From assembly GCF_000374625.1 (NCBI RefSeq), contig NZ_KB894765.1, forward strand, positions 1 through 64,000: 64,000 nt of DNA. The letters are read 5' to 3'. The translations under genes and the position numbers were made by a program. The notes under the pieces were generated by a model. It saw only the letters and a program-made list of their open reading frames with translations, was not told the DNA's origin and made no database searches. Positions 18,634-27,408 of the stretch are shown here, one piece after another. The first letter of the stretch is position 1. Every line of letters starts with the position of its first letter. The stretch is from Allobrachymonas chironomi DSM 19884. Its GTDB lineage: Bacteria; Pseudomonadota; Gammaproteobacteria; Burkholderiales; Burkholderiaceae_C.

Positions 18634-18681
18634 GAATGGTGATTTATTGCCTACGGGGGCAGGTACTTGCCAGATCTGTGA

Positions 18682-20301
18682 TCATTCCCACTCAATCGTA
18701 GCCGGCGGCTTGGAGCTCACATCATAAGTCACGCGGTTAATCCCACGCACTTCATTGATGATGCGCCCGCTGACACGCTTGAGCAGGCTGTACGGCAGTT
18801 CCGCCCAGTCCGCCGTCATGAAGTCGCTGGTCTGCACCGCACGCAGCGCCACCACATAATCGTAGGTGCGACCATCGCCCATCACGCCCACGCTCTTGAC
18901 CGGCAGGAACACGGTGAAAGCCTGGCTGGTGAGGTCATACCAGCTCTTGCCGCTATTGGGTTCCACGGTGGAGCGCAGCTCCTCGATGAAGATGGCATCG
19001 GCGCGGCGCAGCAGGTCGGCGTATTCGCGCTTGACTTCGCCCAGGATGCGCACACCCAGACCCGGGCCAGGGAACGGGTGACGGTACACCATGTCGTGCG
19101 GCAAGCCCAGCGCCACGCCCAGTTCGCGCACTTCGTCCTTGAACAGGTCGCGCAGCGGCTCCAGCAGCTTCAGGCCCAGCTGTTCAGGCAGGCCACCCAC
19201 GTTGTGATGGCTCTTGATCACCACCGCCTTCTTGCTCTTGGCACCGCCGGATTCGATCACGTCGGGGTAGATGGTGCCCTGGGCCAGGAAAGTGGCACCC
19301 TTGTGGCCGCCGCCGCTGGCTTTCAGCTTCTCGGCCTCGGCCTTGAACACGTCCACGAACAGGCGGCCAATGATCTTGCGCTTCTGCTCCGGGTCGGTCA
19401 CGCCGGCCAGCTCGCCCAGGAACAAGTCGCTGGCGTCCACGCGCACCACCTTGGCGTGCAGCTTGCCCTCGAACATGTCCATCACCATGTCGCCCTCGTT
19501 CAGGCGCAACAGGCCATGGTCGACAAACACGCAGGTCAGCTGGTCACCGATGGCGCGGTGGATCAGCGCCGCCGCCACGGAGGAATCGACACCGCCGGAC
19601 AGGCCCAGGATCACCTCCTCGTCACCCACTTGTTCGCGGATCGCCTGCACGGCTTCCTCGATGTGGTCACGCATCACCCAGTCGGCGCTGGCCTGGCAGA
19701 TGTCCAGCACGAAGCGGTCCAGCATCGCCCTACCCTGCACCGTGTGCGTCACCTCGGGGTGGAACTGCACGGCGTAGTAGCCACGCTCCTCGTCGGCCAT
19801 GCCGGCAATCGGGCAGCTCGGGGTGGAGGCCATCAGCTTGAAGCCGGCCGGCAGTTCGGCCACCTTGTCGCCGTGGCTCATCCAGACTTTCAGCATGCCG
19901 TGGCCTTCAGGGGTGGTGAAGTCGGCAATGTCCTTCAGCAGGCGCGTGTGGCCATGGGCGCGCACTTCGGCGTAGCCGAATTCGCGCTGGTGACCGCTTT
20001 CCACCTTGCCGCCCAGCTGCAGCGCCATGGTCTGCATGCCGTAGCAAATGCCCAGCACCGGCACCCCCAGCTCGAACACGGCATCAGGTGCCTTGTCCGT
20101 CGTTTCCTCGTAGGCGCTGGCATGGCTGCCCGACAGGATCACGCCCTTCAGCTTGCCATCAGCGGCGAAAGCGCGCACCCAGTCGCTGCTCACGTCACAG
20201 GGATGCACTTCGCAGTACACATGCGCCTCGCGCACGCGTCGCGCGATCAGCTGGGTGACCTGGGAGCCGAAATCGAGAATGAGGATCTTGTCGTGTTGCA
20301 T
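18682..20301 (-). CDS. guaA: GMP synthase (glutamine-hydrolysing)
   Basis: It converts XMP to GMP using ATP and ammonia from glutamine, the last step of de novo guanine nucleotide synthesis. The 539-residue protein begins with a class I glutamine amidotransferase domain ([18 protein letters not shown], nucleophile in [23 protein letters not shown] His/Glu pair). The ATP-pyrophosphatase domain follows ([18 protein letters not shown]). It ends with the dimerisation domain and the [12 protein letters not shown]-terminus. It is downstream of guaB but separated by a terminator-like hairpin. Confidence 0.98.
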   Translation of the reverse strand: MQHDKILILDFGSQVTQLIARRVREAHVYCEVHPCDVSSDWVRAFAADGKLKGVILSGSHASAYEETTDKAPDAVFELGVPVLGICYGMQTMALQLGGKVESGHQREFGYAEVRAHGHTRLLKDIADFTTPEGHGMLKVWMSHGDKVAELPAGFKLMASTPSCPIAGMADEERGYYAVQFHPEVTHTVQGRAMLDRFVLDICQASADWVMRDHIEEAVQAIREQVGDEEVILGLSGGVDSSVAAALIHRAIGDQLTCVFVDHGLLRLNEGDMVMDMFEGKLHAKVVRVDASDLFLGELAGVTDPEQKRKIIGRLFVDVFKAEAEKLKASGGGHKGATFLAQGTIYPDVIESGGAKSKKAVVIKSHHNVGGLPEQLGLKLLEPLRDLFKDEVRELGVALGLPHDMVYRHPFPGPGLGVRILGEVKREYADLLRRADAIFIEELRSTVEPNSGKSWYDLTSQAFTVFLPVKSVGVMGDGRTYDYVVALRAVQTSDFMTADWAELPYSLLKRVSGRIINEVRGINRVTYDVSSKPPATIEWE

Positions 20302-20319
20302 GAAAGTGTCCGGTAAATC

Positions 20320-20358
20320 AAAAAGGGCTGAGCCACCATGTACGGTGTGTCCCAGCCC
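20320..20358 (-). terminator. Terminator-like hairpin between guaB and guaA
   Basis: On the minus strand GGGCTG...CAGCCC encloses an inner CACC/GGTG stem and is followed directly by TTTTT, 20 bases past the guaB stop and about 20 bases before the guaA ATG. It should at least partly end guaB transcription. Confidence 0.7.
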
Positions 20359-20377
20359 GTGTCTGCCTCAAGAAGAA

Positions 20378-21847
20378 TCAGTCCGCGCGGTAGTTCGGCG
20401 CTTCCTTGGTGATCTGCACATCGTGCACGTGCGATTCGCGGATGCCGGCTGCGGTGATTTCCACGAACTCGGCCTTTTCGCGCATCTCGTCGATGGTGGC
20501 ACAGCCGCAGTAGCCCATGCTGGCACGCAGGCCGCCGGCCATCTGGTAGATGATGCTCAGCACAGAACCCTTGTAGGGCACGCGGCCTTCGATGCCCTCG
20601 GGCACCAGCTTGTCGGTGTTGGGGTTGCCGCTGCTGCTTTCCTGGAAGTAGCGATCCGCGCTGCCCTGCTGCATGGCACCAATGGAGCCCATGCCGCGGT
20701 AGCTCTTGTAGCTGCGACCCTGGAACAGGATGACCTCACCCGGGGCTTCTTCGGTACCGGCAAACATGCCGCCCATCATCACGGTGTTGGCACCAGCGGC
20801 AATCGCCTTGGCGATATCACCGCTGAAGCGGATGCCGCCGTCTGCGATCAGCGGCACGCCCGTGCCCCTGAGCGCGGTAGCCACACTGTCCACCGCCATG
20901 ATCTGCGGCACGCCCACGCCGGCAACGATGCGGGTGGTACAGATGGAGCCCGGGCCGATACCGACCTTGACCGCATCCGCGCCCGCCTCGACCAGCGCCC
21001 TGGCTGCAGCACCGGTGGCAATATTGCCGCCAATGACCTGGATGTGCGGGTAGTTGTCCTTGACCCAGCGCACGCGCTCCAGCACGCCCTGGCTGTGACC
21101 GTGGGCGGTATCCACCACCACGGCATCCACGCCGGCCTGCGACAGCGCCTCGACACGCTCTTCGGTGCCCGGGCCCACGCCCAGGGCGGCACCCACCAGC
21201 AGACGACCGTTGTCGTCGCGCGCGGCATTGGGGAAAGAGGTCTGCTTGTTGATGTCCTTCACCAGGATCAGGCCCTTGAGCTCGAAGGCATCATTGACCA
21301 GCAGCAGGCGCTCCAGCTTGTGCTCGTGCAGCAAGGCCTTGGCATCGGCCAGGGAAATGCCCTCGTGGGCGGTGACCAGGCGCTCGCGCTGGGTCATGAT
21401 GTCCTTGACCTGCACATCCAGGCGGGTCTCGAAGCGGATGTCGCGGTTGGTGACGATACCGACCACCTTGCCGCCGTCCAGCACCGGGAAGCCGGACACG
21501 CCCAGCTCTTCGGACAGCTGCTTCACTTCCAGCACGGTGGTGGTGGGGGTGATGACCACCGGATCGCGCAGGATGCCGCTTTCGTGGCGCTTGACCTTGG
21601 AAACATGCGCCGCCTGCTCCTGGGCTGTCATGTTCTTGTGGATGATGCCGATACCGCCCTCTTGCGCCATGGCGATGGCCAGGCGGGCTTCGGTGACCGT
21701 ATCCATGGCGGCCGACACGAGCGGGAGGTTGAGCTGGATGTTGCGGGTGAACTGGGTGCGCAGCGAGGTGTCCTTGGGCAGGACTTCGGAGTAGGCGGGC
21801 ACCAGGAGAATGTCGTCGAACGTAAGGGCTTTGCCGAGCAGGCGCAT
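20378..21847 (-). CDS. guaB: IMP dehydrogenase
   Basis: It oxidises IMP to XMP with NAD+, the rate-limiting step toward GMP. It has 489 residues. It starts [20 protein letters not shown]. Two CBS domains are inserted at about residues 95-205 ([35 protein letters not shown]). The active-site Cys is in [20 protein letters not shown], and the flap includes [13 protein letters not shown] at 21847 has GGAGG eight bases upstream. A frame extending to 22237 has no family similarity. Confidence 0.98.
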   Translation of the reverse strand: MRLLGKALTFDDILLVPAYSEVLPKDTSLRTQFTRNIQLNLPLVSAAMDTVTEARLAIAMAQEGGIGIIHKNMTAQEQAAHVSKVKRHESGILRDPVVITPTTTVLEVKQLSEELGVSGFPVLDGGKVVGIVTNRDIRFETRLDVQVKDIMTQRERLVTAHEGISLADAKALLHEHKLERLLLVNDAFELKGLILVKDINKQTSFPNAARDDNGRLLVGAALGVGPGTEERVEALSQAGVDAVVVDTAHGHSQGVLERVRWVKDNYPHIQVIGGNIATGAAARALVEAGADAVKVGIGPGSICTTRIVAGVGVPQIMAVDSVATALRGTGVPLIADGGIRFSGDIAKAIAAGANTVMMGGMFAGTEEAPGEVILFQGRSYKSYRGMGSIGAMQQGSADRYFQESSSGNPNTDKLVPEGIEGRVPYKGSVLSIIYQMAGGLRASMGYCGCATIDEMREKAEFVEITAAGIRESHVHDVQITKEAPNYRAD

Positions 21848-21962
21848 GGGGGTTTCCTCCAAAAGCAGGATTCTAACGGTTTCGCCGCAAGCCGTCAGCC
21901 GGCAGGCATGCAAATACCCACATCGCGTTGCAGCGCACAAACACCAGTGCGCAAGAACAGAT

Positions 21963-22301
21963 TCACGGCTTGGCCAGCGTGTGCCAGTAGACGGCACAAC
22001 CAGCCGGCATATTGGCACCCTGGCAGTGCTCCTTGCGCAGCACCGGCGGCTGGTTGAAGACATAGCCCTGGTTGACCATGCAGGCAAACTGTTCGCCAAT
22101 CGCCTGCTGGCCGATGGCAAAGCGGTCGACATAGCCACAGGTTTGCAGCGCCTGCTCGACCTGGGCACGGCTGGCACCGGGCTTGCTCCAGGTGTCGGCA
22201 GCCTGGGGTGGATGCCCCTGGCCGGCGGTACCGGCACAGCCGGCCAACAGGACGGCCGTCAGGGCCAGGGTAGCGGCTGGGGCGATGGGAAATCGGGCCA
22301 T
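21963..22301 (-). CDS. Putative small lipoprotein, unknown function
   Basis: The 112-residue product has a lipoprotein signal: hydrophobic segment and lipobox LLAGC with Cys22, followed by Ala/Gly. The mature part has four more Cys ([34 protein letters not shown]), so two disulfides are possible in the periplasm. The region around [17 protein letters not shown] resembles many short proteobacterial lipoproteins with no assigned role. It lies between guaB and rnfH on the same strand. Confidence 0.72.
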   Translation of the reverse strand: MARFPIAPAATLALTAVLLAGCAGTAGQGHPPQAADTWSKPGASRAQVEQALQTCGYVDRFAIGQQAIGEQFACMVNQGYVFNQPPVLRKEHCQGANMPAGCAVYWHTLAKP

Positions 22302-22331
22302 GGTGTGCTCCTGTGGAGTGGGACGAATCTG

Positions 22332-22694
22332 TCAGTAACCGGGCTTGGCACCGGCACGGCGGCGTGCAAACAGGCCGGCAGCGCCAGCACCCTGCTTCGC
22401 AAAGCGCTCGCGCCGCGCCACCTTGGGATCGACCTGCAGCGGACGGCTGAGCTCGATGCGATCCTGCGCACGCAGCACTTGCCCCGGCGTGGCCTTGCGG
22501 CCCCAGATGCTGGCGACCAGGCTGTCGTCCTGTGCCTGCAGCCAGGCCTGCACTGCCGGCTGTTGCGCCAGGGCGCTGTCCTGCACTGCCTGCAGCAGGG
22601 TGGTGCCTGCGGCCACTTGCAGCGCTTCCGAGTGCACACTGCGTGGCGCTGGCGACCAGGCCAGCTCGACCGGGATCAGGGTGGAATCAGCCAT
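22332..22694 (-). CDS. rnfH: RnfH family protein
   Basis: This is a ubiquitin-like beta-grasp protein of the RnfH/PasI family, often encoded beside ratA. The 120-residue product shows the family pattern LIPVELAWSPAPR, TTLLQAVQDSAL, SIWGRKATPGQVLRAQDRIELSRPLQVDPK and VARRERFAKQ. The Arg-rich tail is typical. Its ATG at 22694 overlaps the ratA stop by 8 bases, so the two are translationally coupled. A longer in-frame extension is antisense-like and rejected. Confidence 0.93.
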   Translation of the reverse strand: MADSTLIPVELAWSPAPRSVHSEALQVAAGTTLLQAVQDSALAQQPAVQAWLQAQDDSLVASIWGRKATPGQVLRAQDRIELSRPLQVDPKVARRERFAKQGAGAAGLFARRRAGAKPGY

Positions 22695-23127
22695 AGACCT
22701 TGCGGGCCCGCTGGATGAAGGCATCGACAAAGCTGCCGGCGATCTTGTCGAACACCGGGCCGACCAGGGCTGCCAGGGCGCGGCTGGAGAAGCCGTATTC
22801 CATGTCGAAGTGGACACGGCAGGCGCGCTGGCTGCCATCGCCAACCTTGTCGAAGCGCCAGGTGCCCTTGAGCTGCGAGAACGGTCCGCGCACCAGATCG
22901 AGCGTGATCTGTTCGTCCGGGATGTGGTGGTTGCGCGTGACAAAACTCTGCTTGAAACCGGCCAGCGCGATGCCGACTTCGGCCACCATGCCATCAGGGG
23001 TGCGCTCAAGGACGCGGCCAAAATCGCACCAGGGCATGAATTCCGGGTATTTTTCGACGTCGGACACCAGGGCGAACATTTCGGCCGGGCTGTACCAGAT
23101 GAGGACGGATTTGTGTACGTTTTTCAT
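22687..23127 (-). CDS. ratA: RatA-like / COQ10-START domain protein
   Basis: The family has a START-type lipid-binding fold. Members are linked to ubiquinone function (Coq10), and one E. coli homologue blocks 70S formation. The 146-residue protein has VLIWYSPAEMFALVSDVEKYPEFMPWC at the N-terminus, AEVGIALAGFKQSFVTRN in the middle and FSSRALAALVGPVFDKIAGSFVDAF at the end, all conserved in the family. It overlaps rnfH and is divergent from smpB, the arrangement commonly seen in proteobacteria. Confidence 0.92.
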   Translation of the reverse strand: MKNVHKSVLIWYSPAEMFALVSDVEKYPEFMPWCDFGRVLERTPDGMVAEVGIALAGFKQSFVTRNHHIPDEQITLDLVRGPFSQLKGTWRFDKVGDGSQRACRVHFDMEYGFSSRALAALVGPVFDKIAGSFVDAFIQRARKVYG

Positions 23128-23237
23128 GGATTGCAGTTTTCGACCATTGTAAGCATGGCGGAACTTGGCTCAAGGTCGTATGATCTGATACTTTTGACTG
23201 GCGCGCATGCGCCCTGCCCGTTTCCCCATCATTGCAC

Positions 23238-23717
23238 ATGGCCACCAAGACCAAGAAAGCCCTCCCTGCCCGTATCGCCGAGAACAAGAAAGCCGCGTAC
23301 AACTACTTCTTTGAAGACAAGTACGAGGCGGGCATGGTGCTGCAAGGCTGGGAAGTGAAGGCGCTGCGCGAAGGCAAGGTGCAGCTGACCGATGGCTATG
23401 TGCTGGTGCGTGACGGCGAGCTGTTCCTGCTGGGTTGCCAGATCAACCCGCTCAAGACCGCGTCCACGCACGTCAGCGCCGATGCCGCCCGCATCAAGAA
23501 GCTGCTGCTGCACAAGGACGAGATCCGCCGCCTGATCGGCAAGGTGGAGCAGAAAGGCTATACGCTGGTACCACTCAACCTGCACTGGAAGAATGGCCGC
23601 GTGAAGTGCGAGATTGCACTGGCCAAGGGCAAGGCCGAGCACGACAAGCGCGACACCATCAAGGAACGCGAAGGCAAGCGCGAGGTGGAACGCGCCATGA
23701 AAACCCGCCATCGCTGA
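23238..23717 (+). CDS. smpB: SsrA-binding protein SmpB
   Basis: It binds tmRNA and delivers it to stalled ribosomes for trans-translation. It has 159 residues. Motifs are [38 protein letters not shown], shown here in parts around [16 protein letters not shown], then [15 protein letters not shown] and the basic C-terminal tail [22 protein letters not shown] at 23238 gives [14 protein letters not shown] six bases earlier is less likely. The tmRNA gene itself is not in this window. Confidence 0.97.
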   Translation: MATKTKKALPARIAENKKAAYNYFFEDKYEAGMVLQGWEVKALREGKVQLTDGYVLVRDGELFLLGCQINPLKTASTHVSADAARIKKLLLHKDEIRRLIGKVEQKGYTLVPLNLHWKNGRVKCEIALAKGKAEHDKRDTIKEREGKREVERAMKTRHR

Positions 23718-23753
23718 CCATCACGCGCCAGCTGCCAACCAGCTACAACAACA

Positions 23754-23780
23754 AGGCCAGGATGTTTGTCATCCTGGCCT
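23754..23780. terminator. Hairpin between convergent smpB and the TrpB-like gene
   Basis: There is a perfect 11-bp stem (AGGCCAGGATG and its complement) with a TTTGT loop. On the plus strand it is followed by GGCATTTT. It can serve smpB and perhaps the gene converging from the right. Confidence 0.65.
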
Positions 23781-23837
23781 GGCATTTTGGCGCAAACTGC
23801 CATCGGCCCATCTTCCCGGATGGACCCCGGATACGCC

Positions 23838-25205
23838 TTACTCCGTGATCTGCGGCAACGCCTCCAGCGCACGCGCCAGTTCGGTTTCGTCGCAGACATC
23901 ATCCTTCAGCTCACCCGCCAGATAGCGCGTGTAGGCGGCCATGTCAAAGTGGCCGTGGCCGCTCAGGCAGAACAGGATGGTTTCGGACTTGCCTTCGCGC
24001 TTGCAGCGCAGTGCTTCCTCGATGGCACCCTTGATCGCGTGGGTAGATTCCGGTGCCGGCACGATGCCTTCATGGCGCGCAAACAGCACGCCGGCAGCAA
24101 AACAGTCACCCTGGCCATAGGCCACGGCTTCCATCAGACCCAGCTCCTTCACGTGGCTGACCAGCGGTGCCATGCCGTGGTAGCGCAGCCCGCCGGCGTG
24201 GAAACCCGGCGGCGTGAAGCTGCTGCCCAGCGTGTGCATCTTGGTGATGGGCGTCATCTGCGCCGTGTCGCCATAGTCGTAGGCATACTTGCCGCGCGTC
24301 AGCGACGGGCAGGCGCTCGGCTCCACACCGACGATGCGCGGCATCGGGCGCTCGCCGCGCAGGCCGCTGCCCAGGAACGGAAAGGCGATACCGGCAAAGT
24401 TGCTGCCGCCGCCCGTGCAGCTCAGCACCACATCCGGCCAGGCATCGGCCATTTCCATCTGCTGCATCGCTTCCAGACCGATCACGCTCTGGTGCAGCAG
24501 CACGTGGTTGAGCACCGATCCCAGCGTGTACTTGGTGTCCTCATGCTGCGCAGCGATTTCCACCGCCTCGCTGATCGCAATGCCCAGGCTGCCCGGATGA
24601 TCCGGGCGCTCGGCCAGCACCTGGCGCCCGTACGCGGTCTGCATGCTTGGCGAGGCGATACAGCGCGCGCCATAGGTTTCCATCACGGCACGGCGATACG
24701 GCTTCTGGTCGTAGCTGACACGTACCTGGTACACCTCGACGTCCAGATCGAACAGCGATCCGGCATAGGCCAGCGACGTGCCCCATTGCCCGGCACCGGT
24801 TTCAGTCGTGACGCGTCGCACACCGGCCTGCTTGTTGTAGAAAGCCTGCGGAATCGCCGAGTTGGGCTTGTGGCTGCCGGCCGGGCTGACGCCCTCGTAC
24901 TTGTAGAAGATTTTGGCCGGCGTACCCAGCGCCTTTTCCAGCGCGCGGGCGCGGAACAGCGGTGCCGGGCGCCACTGGCGCAGCACGTCACGTACCGGCT
25001 CGGGGATTTCCACCTCGCGCTCGGTCGTCATTTCCTGTTCGATCAGCGCCATCGGGAACAGCGGTTCCAGATCTGCAGCCTGCACCGGCTGTTTCGTGCC
25101 GGGATGCAGCACCGGCGGCAGCGGCTGCGGCAGGTCGGCCTGGATGTTGTACCAGTGGCGCGGCATCTGCTCTTCGTCGAGCAGGTATTTGAGTTGCTTG
25201 CTCAT
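23838..25205 (-). CDS. TrpB2-like pyridoxal-phosphate enzyme
   Basis: This is a tryptophan synthase beta-like PLP enzyme of the TrpB2 branch, which can make tryptophan from indole and serine or use phosphoserine. It has 455 residues, longer than TrpB1 (about 400), with the extra N-terminus usual for TrpB2. The PLP lysine lies in GVSPAGSHKPNSA. Other motifs are TTETGAGQWGTSLAYAG and the phosphate loop SCTGGGSNFAG. No trpA is adjacent. It sits 15 bases downstream of a crotonase-fold hydrolase gene, suggesting salvage or a side pathway rather than the main trp operon. Confidence 0.9.
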   Translation of the reverse strand: MSKQLKYLLDEEQMPRHWYNIQADLPQPLPPVLHPGTKQPVQAADLEPLFPMALIEQEMTTEREVEIPEPVRDVLRQWRPAPLFRARALEKALGTPAKIFYKYEGVSPAGSHKPNSAIPQAFYNKQAGVRRVTTETGAGQWGTSLAYAGSLFDLDVEVYQVRVSYDQKPYRRAVMETYGARCIASPSMQTAYGRQVLAERPDHPGSLGIAISEAVEIAAQHEDTKYTLGSVLNHVLLHQSVIGLEAMQQMEMADAWPDVVLSCTGGGSNFAGIAFPFLGSGLRGERPMPRIVGVEPSACPSLTRGKYAYDYGDTAQMTPITKMHTLGSSFTPPGFHAGGLRYHGMAPLVSHVKELGLMEAVAYGQGDCFAAGVLFARHEGIVPAPESTHAIKGAIEEALRCKREGKSETILFCLSGHGHFDMAAYTRYLAGELKDDVCDETELARALEALPQITE

Positions 25206-25220
25206 GGAGCTACCCCACTC

Positions 25221-26351
25221 TTATTTCAGGAACGCCAGCGGGTGCATGGAGACCGGCCAGGGGCTCTCGTAGAACGCATCCACCATCTCGTCGGTCACGT
25301 CCTCGATGCGCGGCGGGTTCCACTGCGGGTTGTTGTCCTTGTCGATCACCAGCGCGCGCACGCCTTCGATGATTTCGCTGGAAACCATCTTGCGGCCCAT
25401 GTGCTGCGGGAAGAAGCAGTGGCGCACCAGGTCACGTTCCATGCGCAGGTCTTCGGCCACCGTCATGTGGCGGCCACGACGGATCTGCTCGAACACCACG
25501 TGCAGCAGCAGCGGCGAGCGTTTGCGCAGCGCGGCGGCGCACTTCTGTGCCCACTCGCTACCGGTATCGGCTTCCAGCTTCTGCACGATCGCCTTGAAGC
25601 TGTCGGCACCAAAATACTTCTCGGCTTCGGCACGCGCGGCGGCAAAGGCTTCGGTTTCGGCCGGGGTGGCATCCATCTGCTGCTGGAGCCAGCTGCGCAC
25701 GGCATCGCCGCTGGCAAACGCCTGCTCGCCCAGCGCCTGCCAGACATCGGCCTGGCGGCTGCTGTTCAGGAAATGGTCGCCCAGATCAATGGCGATACCG
25801 TCTGCGCCCAGGATATGGTCGCCGGCCAGCGCCAGCCATTCGCCGGTATGGCCCGGGCAACGGCTCAGGAAATAGCCACCGCCCACATCGGGGAACAGGC
25901 CGATCAGGGTTTCCGGCATGGCCATGCGGGTGCGCTCGGTCAGGATGCGGTCGGTCGCACCCTGGCTGATGCCCATGCCGCCCCCCATGACGATACCGTC
26001 CATGAAGGCGATGTAGGGCTTGCCCAGGAAGTGCGTCAGGTGATTGAGCGCGTACTCTTCGGTAAAGAAATCCTCGATCTCGGGGTTGCCGTGCTCGGCC
26101 TGGTCGTGGAAGAAGCGGATATCGCCACCGGCACAGAAAGCACCAAACACGCCCTCCTTGTTGCTGCCGCGGATCGCCACCGCCTGGATCGCCGGGTCAG
26201 CCTGCCAGGCCTGCAGGATCTCGTACAGGCTGCGCACCATGGCCAGGCTCAGCGCGTTCAGCGCCTTGGAGCGGTTCAGGGTAATAAAGCCGACGTTGCC
26301 GCGGACCTCGCTCAGGACATCGGGCGTGGCCCACTTCCAGTTTGCACTCAT
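25221..26351 (-). CDS. Enoyl-CoA hydratase/isomerase family protein, 3-hydroxyisobutyryl-CoA hydrolase type
   Basis: This is a crotonase-fold enzyme of about 376 residues, the length of 3-hydroxyisobutyryl-CoA hydrolases of valine breakdown rather than the 260 of plain hydratases. It shows VGFITLNRSKALNALS, AFCAGGDIRFFHDQ (oxyanion hole), DGIVMGGGMGIS and MPETLIGLFPDVGGGYFLSR with the conserved Glu and Asp. ATG at 26351 overlaps the stop of the DMT transporter gene (ATGA) and has GGAG nine bases upstream, so it is preferred over ATG 26366. Substrate is inferred from length and motifs. Confidence 0.85.
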   Translation of the reverse strand: MSANWKWATPDVLSEVRGNVGFITLNRSKALNALSLAMVRSLYEILQAWQADPAIQAVAIRGSNKEGVFGAFCAGGDIRFFHDQAEHGNPEIEDFFTEEYALNHLTHFLGKPYIAFMDGIVMGGGMGISQGATDRILTERTRMAMPETLIGLFPDVGGGYFLSRCPGHTGEWLALAGDHILGADGIAIDLGDHFLNSSRQADVWQALGEQAFASGDAVRSWLQQQMDATPAETEAFAAARAEAEKYFGADSFKAIVQKLEADTGSEWAQKCAAALRKRSPLLLHVVFEQIRRGRHMTVAEDLRMERDLVRHCFFPQHMGRKMVSSEIIEGVRALVIDKDNNPQWNPPRIEDVTDEMVDAFYESPWPVSMHPLAFLK

Positions 26352-27394
26352 GCTGATTGTCTCCATCCTAGAAATTCATTGATTGCCAGCGCCAGCAGCA
26401 CTACGCTACCACCGATGACCACATTGGGGCCCGGGACTTCTCCAGCACCCCACCAAGTCAGAAGTATGCCAAAAATAATCTCCAGCAAGGCCAGCAGCGA
26501 CAGCTCGGGCGCACTCAATACGCGTGAAGCGATCACCGCCAGCGCACACGGAATCGCCAGCTGGAACAGTCCGAGCGCCGCCAGCCAGCCCATATCGAGC
26601 CAGGAGGCCTGGAATGGCCAGGCAAACGGCAGGCAGACCAGCGCCGACAGAAAACCGCCAATCGCCAGCGCCGGCACCATGTCTCGCGCCTGGATCGGCG
26701 GGGGCGCCAGCTCCAGCGCCGGATTCTGGAATTGCGCCACGCTATCGCCCGGCAACTCTGCGCTGACGGCCTCGGTGCGCTCGCTGATCGCCACCGCATG
26801 GGCGCGCTGCGACTGCTCCAGACGCAAGGCGGCGAGCCGCTTGCGTTCGCGGTGCATCAGCGTCCATTGCGCACAGCTGCACACCGGCACCAACAGCGCA
26901 ATCAGCGAGCCGATCAGCTTGCGGTCGTAGCCCAGCGTCAGGTGGGCGGCATAGATGTAGACAATGCCGGCGGCAGCCACCAGTACCGTGATGCGGGTAC
27001 GGCGAGGCAGTTGCTCTTTCAGGATGAAGTGGCTGACCAGGGCAGTAAACACCGGCCCGAGCGCCGACAGCACCAGCACATTGGCCACCGTGGTAAAGCT
27101 CAGCGCCATCATGAAGGCGGTGAACATGCCGGCCCAGCACAGGCCGGACAACCACAGCATCGGCTCATCCCAGGGAATGCGACGCAGGCTGCCAGGGCCG
27201 CGTGTCAGCCGCAGGATCAGCAGAATGCAGCCCGCTGCCAGCAGGCTGCGCCAGAACGTCACCTCGACCCCGCTGGCATCCGTGATCTGGCGCGTCATGA
27301 CACCGGCCGTGGCCCACAGCAGGGTCACCAGCAGCATGACGACAACGGCCCAGCCGTGGCTGAGCCGTGGTCGCAGGACGGCACGCAACAACAT
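26348..27394 (-). CDS. DMT superfamily transporter (EamA type)
   Basis: This is an inner-membrane drug/metabolite transporter with ten predicted helices in two EamA repeats. The first repeat begins VVVMLLVTLLWATAGVMTRQ and includes ALSFTTVANVLVLSALGPVFTAL. The second includes ALGLFQLAIPCALAVIASRVL and APELSLLALLEIIFGILLTWW. A loop of about 45 residues between the halves (about 205-245) is unusually long and rich in Glu, Ala and Pro. The substrate is unknown. The stop overlaps the next gene's start (ATGA), so it is functionally tied to the downstream acyl-CoA hydrolase gene. Confidence 0.88.
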   Translation of the reverse strand: MLLRAVLRPRLSHGWAVVVMLLVTLLWATAGVMTRQITDASGVEVTFWRSLLAAGCILLILRLTRGPGSLRRIPWDEPMLWLSGLCWAGMFTAFMMALSFTTVANVLVLSALGPVFTALVSHFILKEQLPRRTRITVLVAAAGIVYIYAAHLTLGYDRKLIGSLIALLVPVCSCAQWTLMHRERKRLAALRLEQSQRAHAVAISERTEAVSAELPGDSVAQFQNPALELAPPPIQARDMVPALAIGGFLSALVCLPFAWPFQASWLDMGWLAALGLFQLAIPCALAVIASRVLSAPELSLLALLEIIFGILLTWWGAGEVPGPNVVIGGSVVLLALAINEFLGWRQSA

Positions 27395-27408
27395 GCCGGT
27401 TTACCGCA

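Noticed and set aside
20302-20377. Purine riboswitch between guaB and guaA
   Set aside because: The region is only 76 bases and shows just a simple hairpin with a T tail, without the three-way junction sequences of purine riboswitches.
23766-26930. Plus-strand open frame of about 1050 codons across smpB end, TrpB2 and hydrolase genes
   Set aside because: It spans three minus-strand genes and their gaps, starts before a terminator and has no domain signal.
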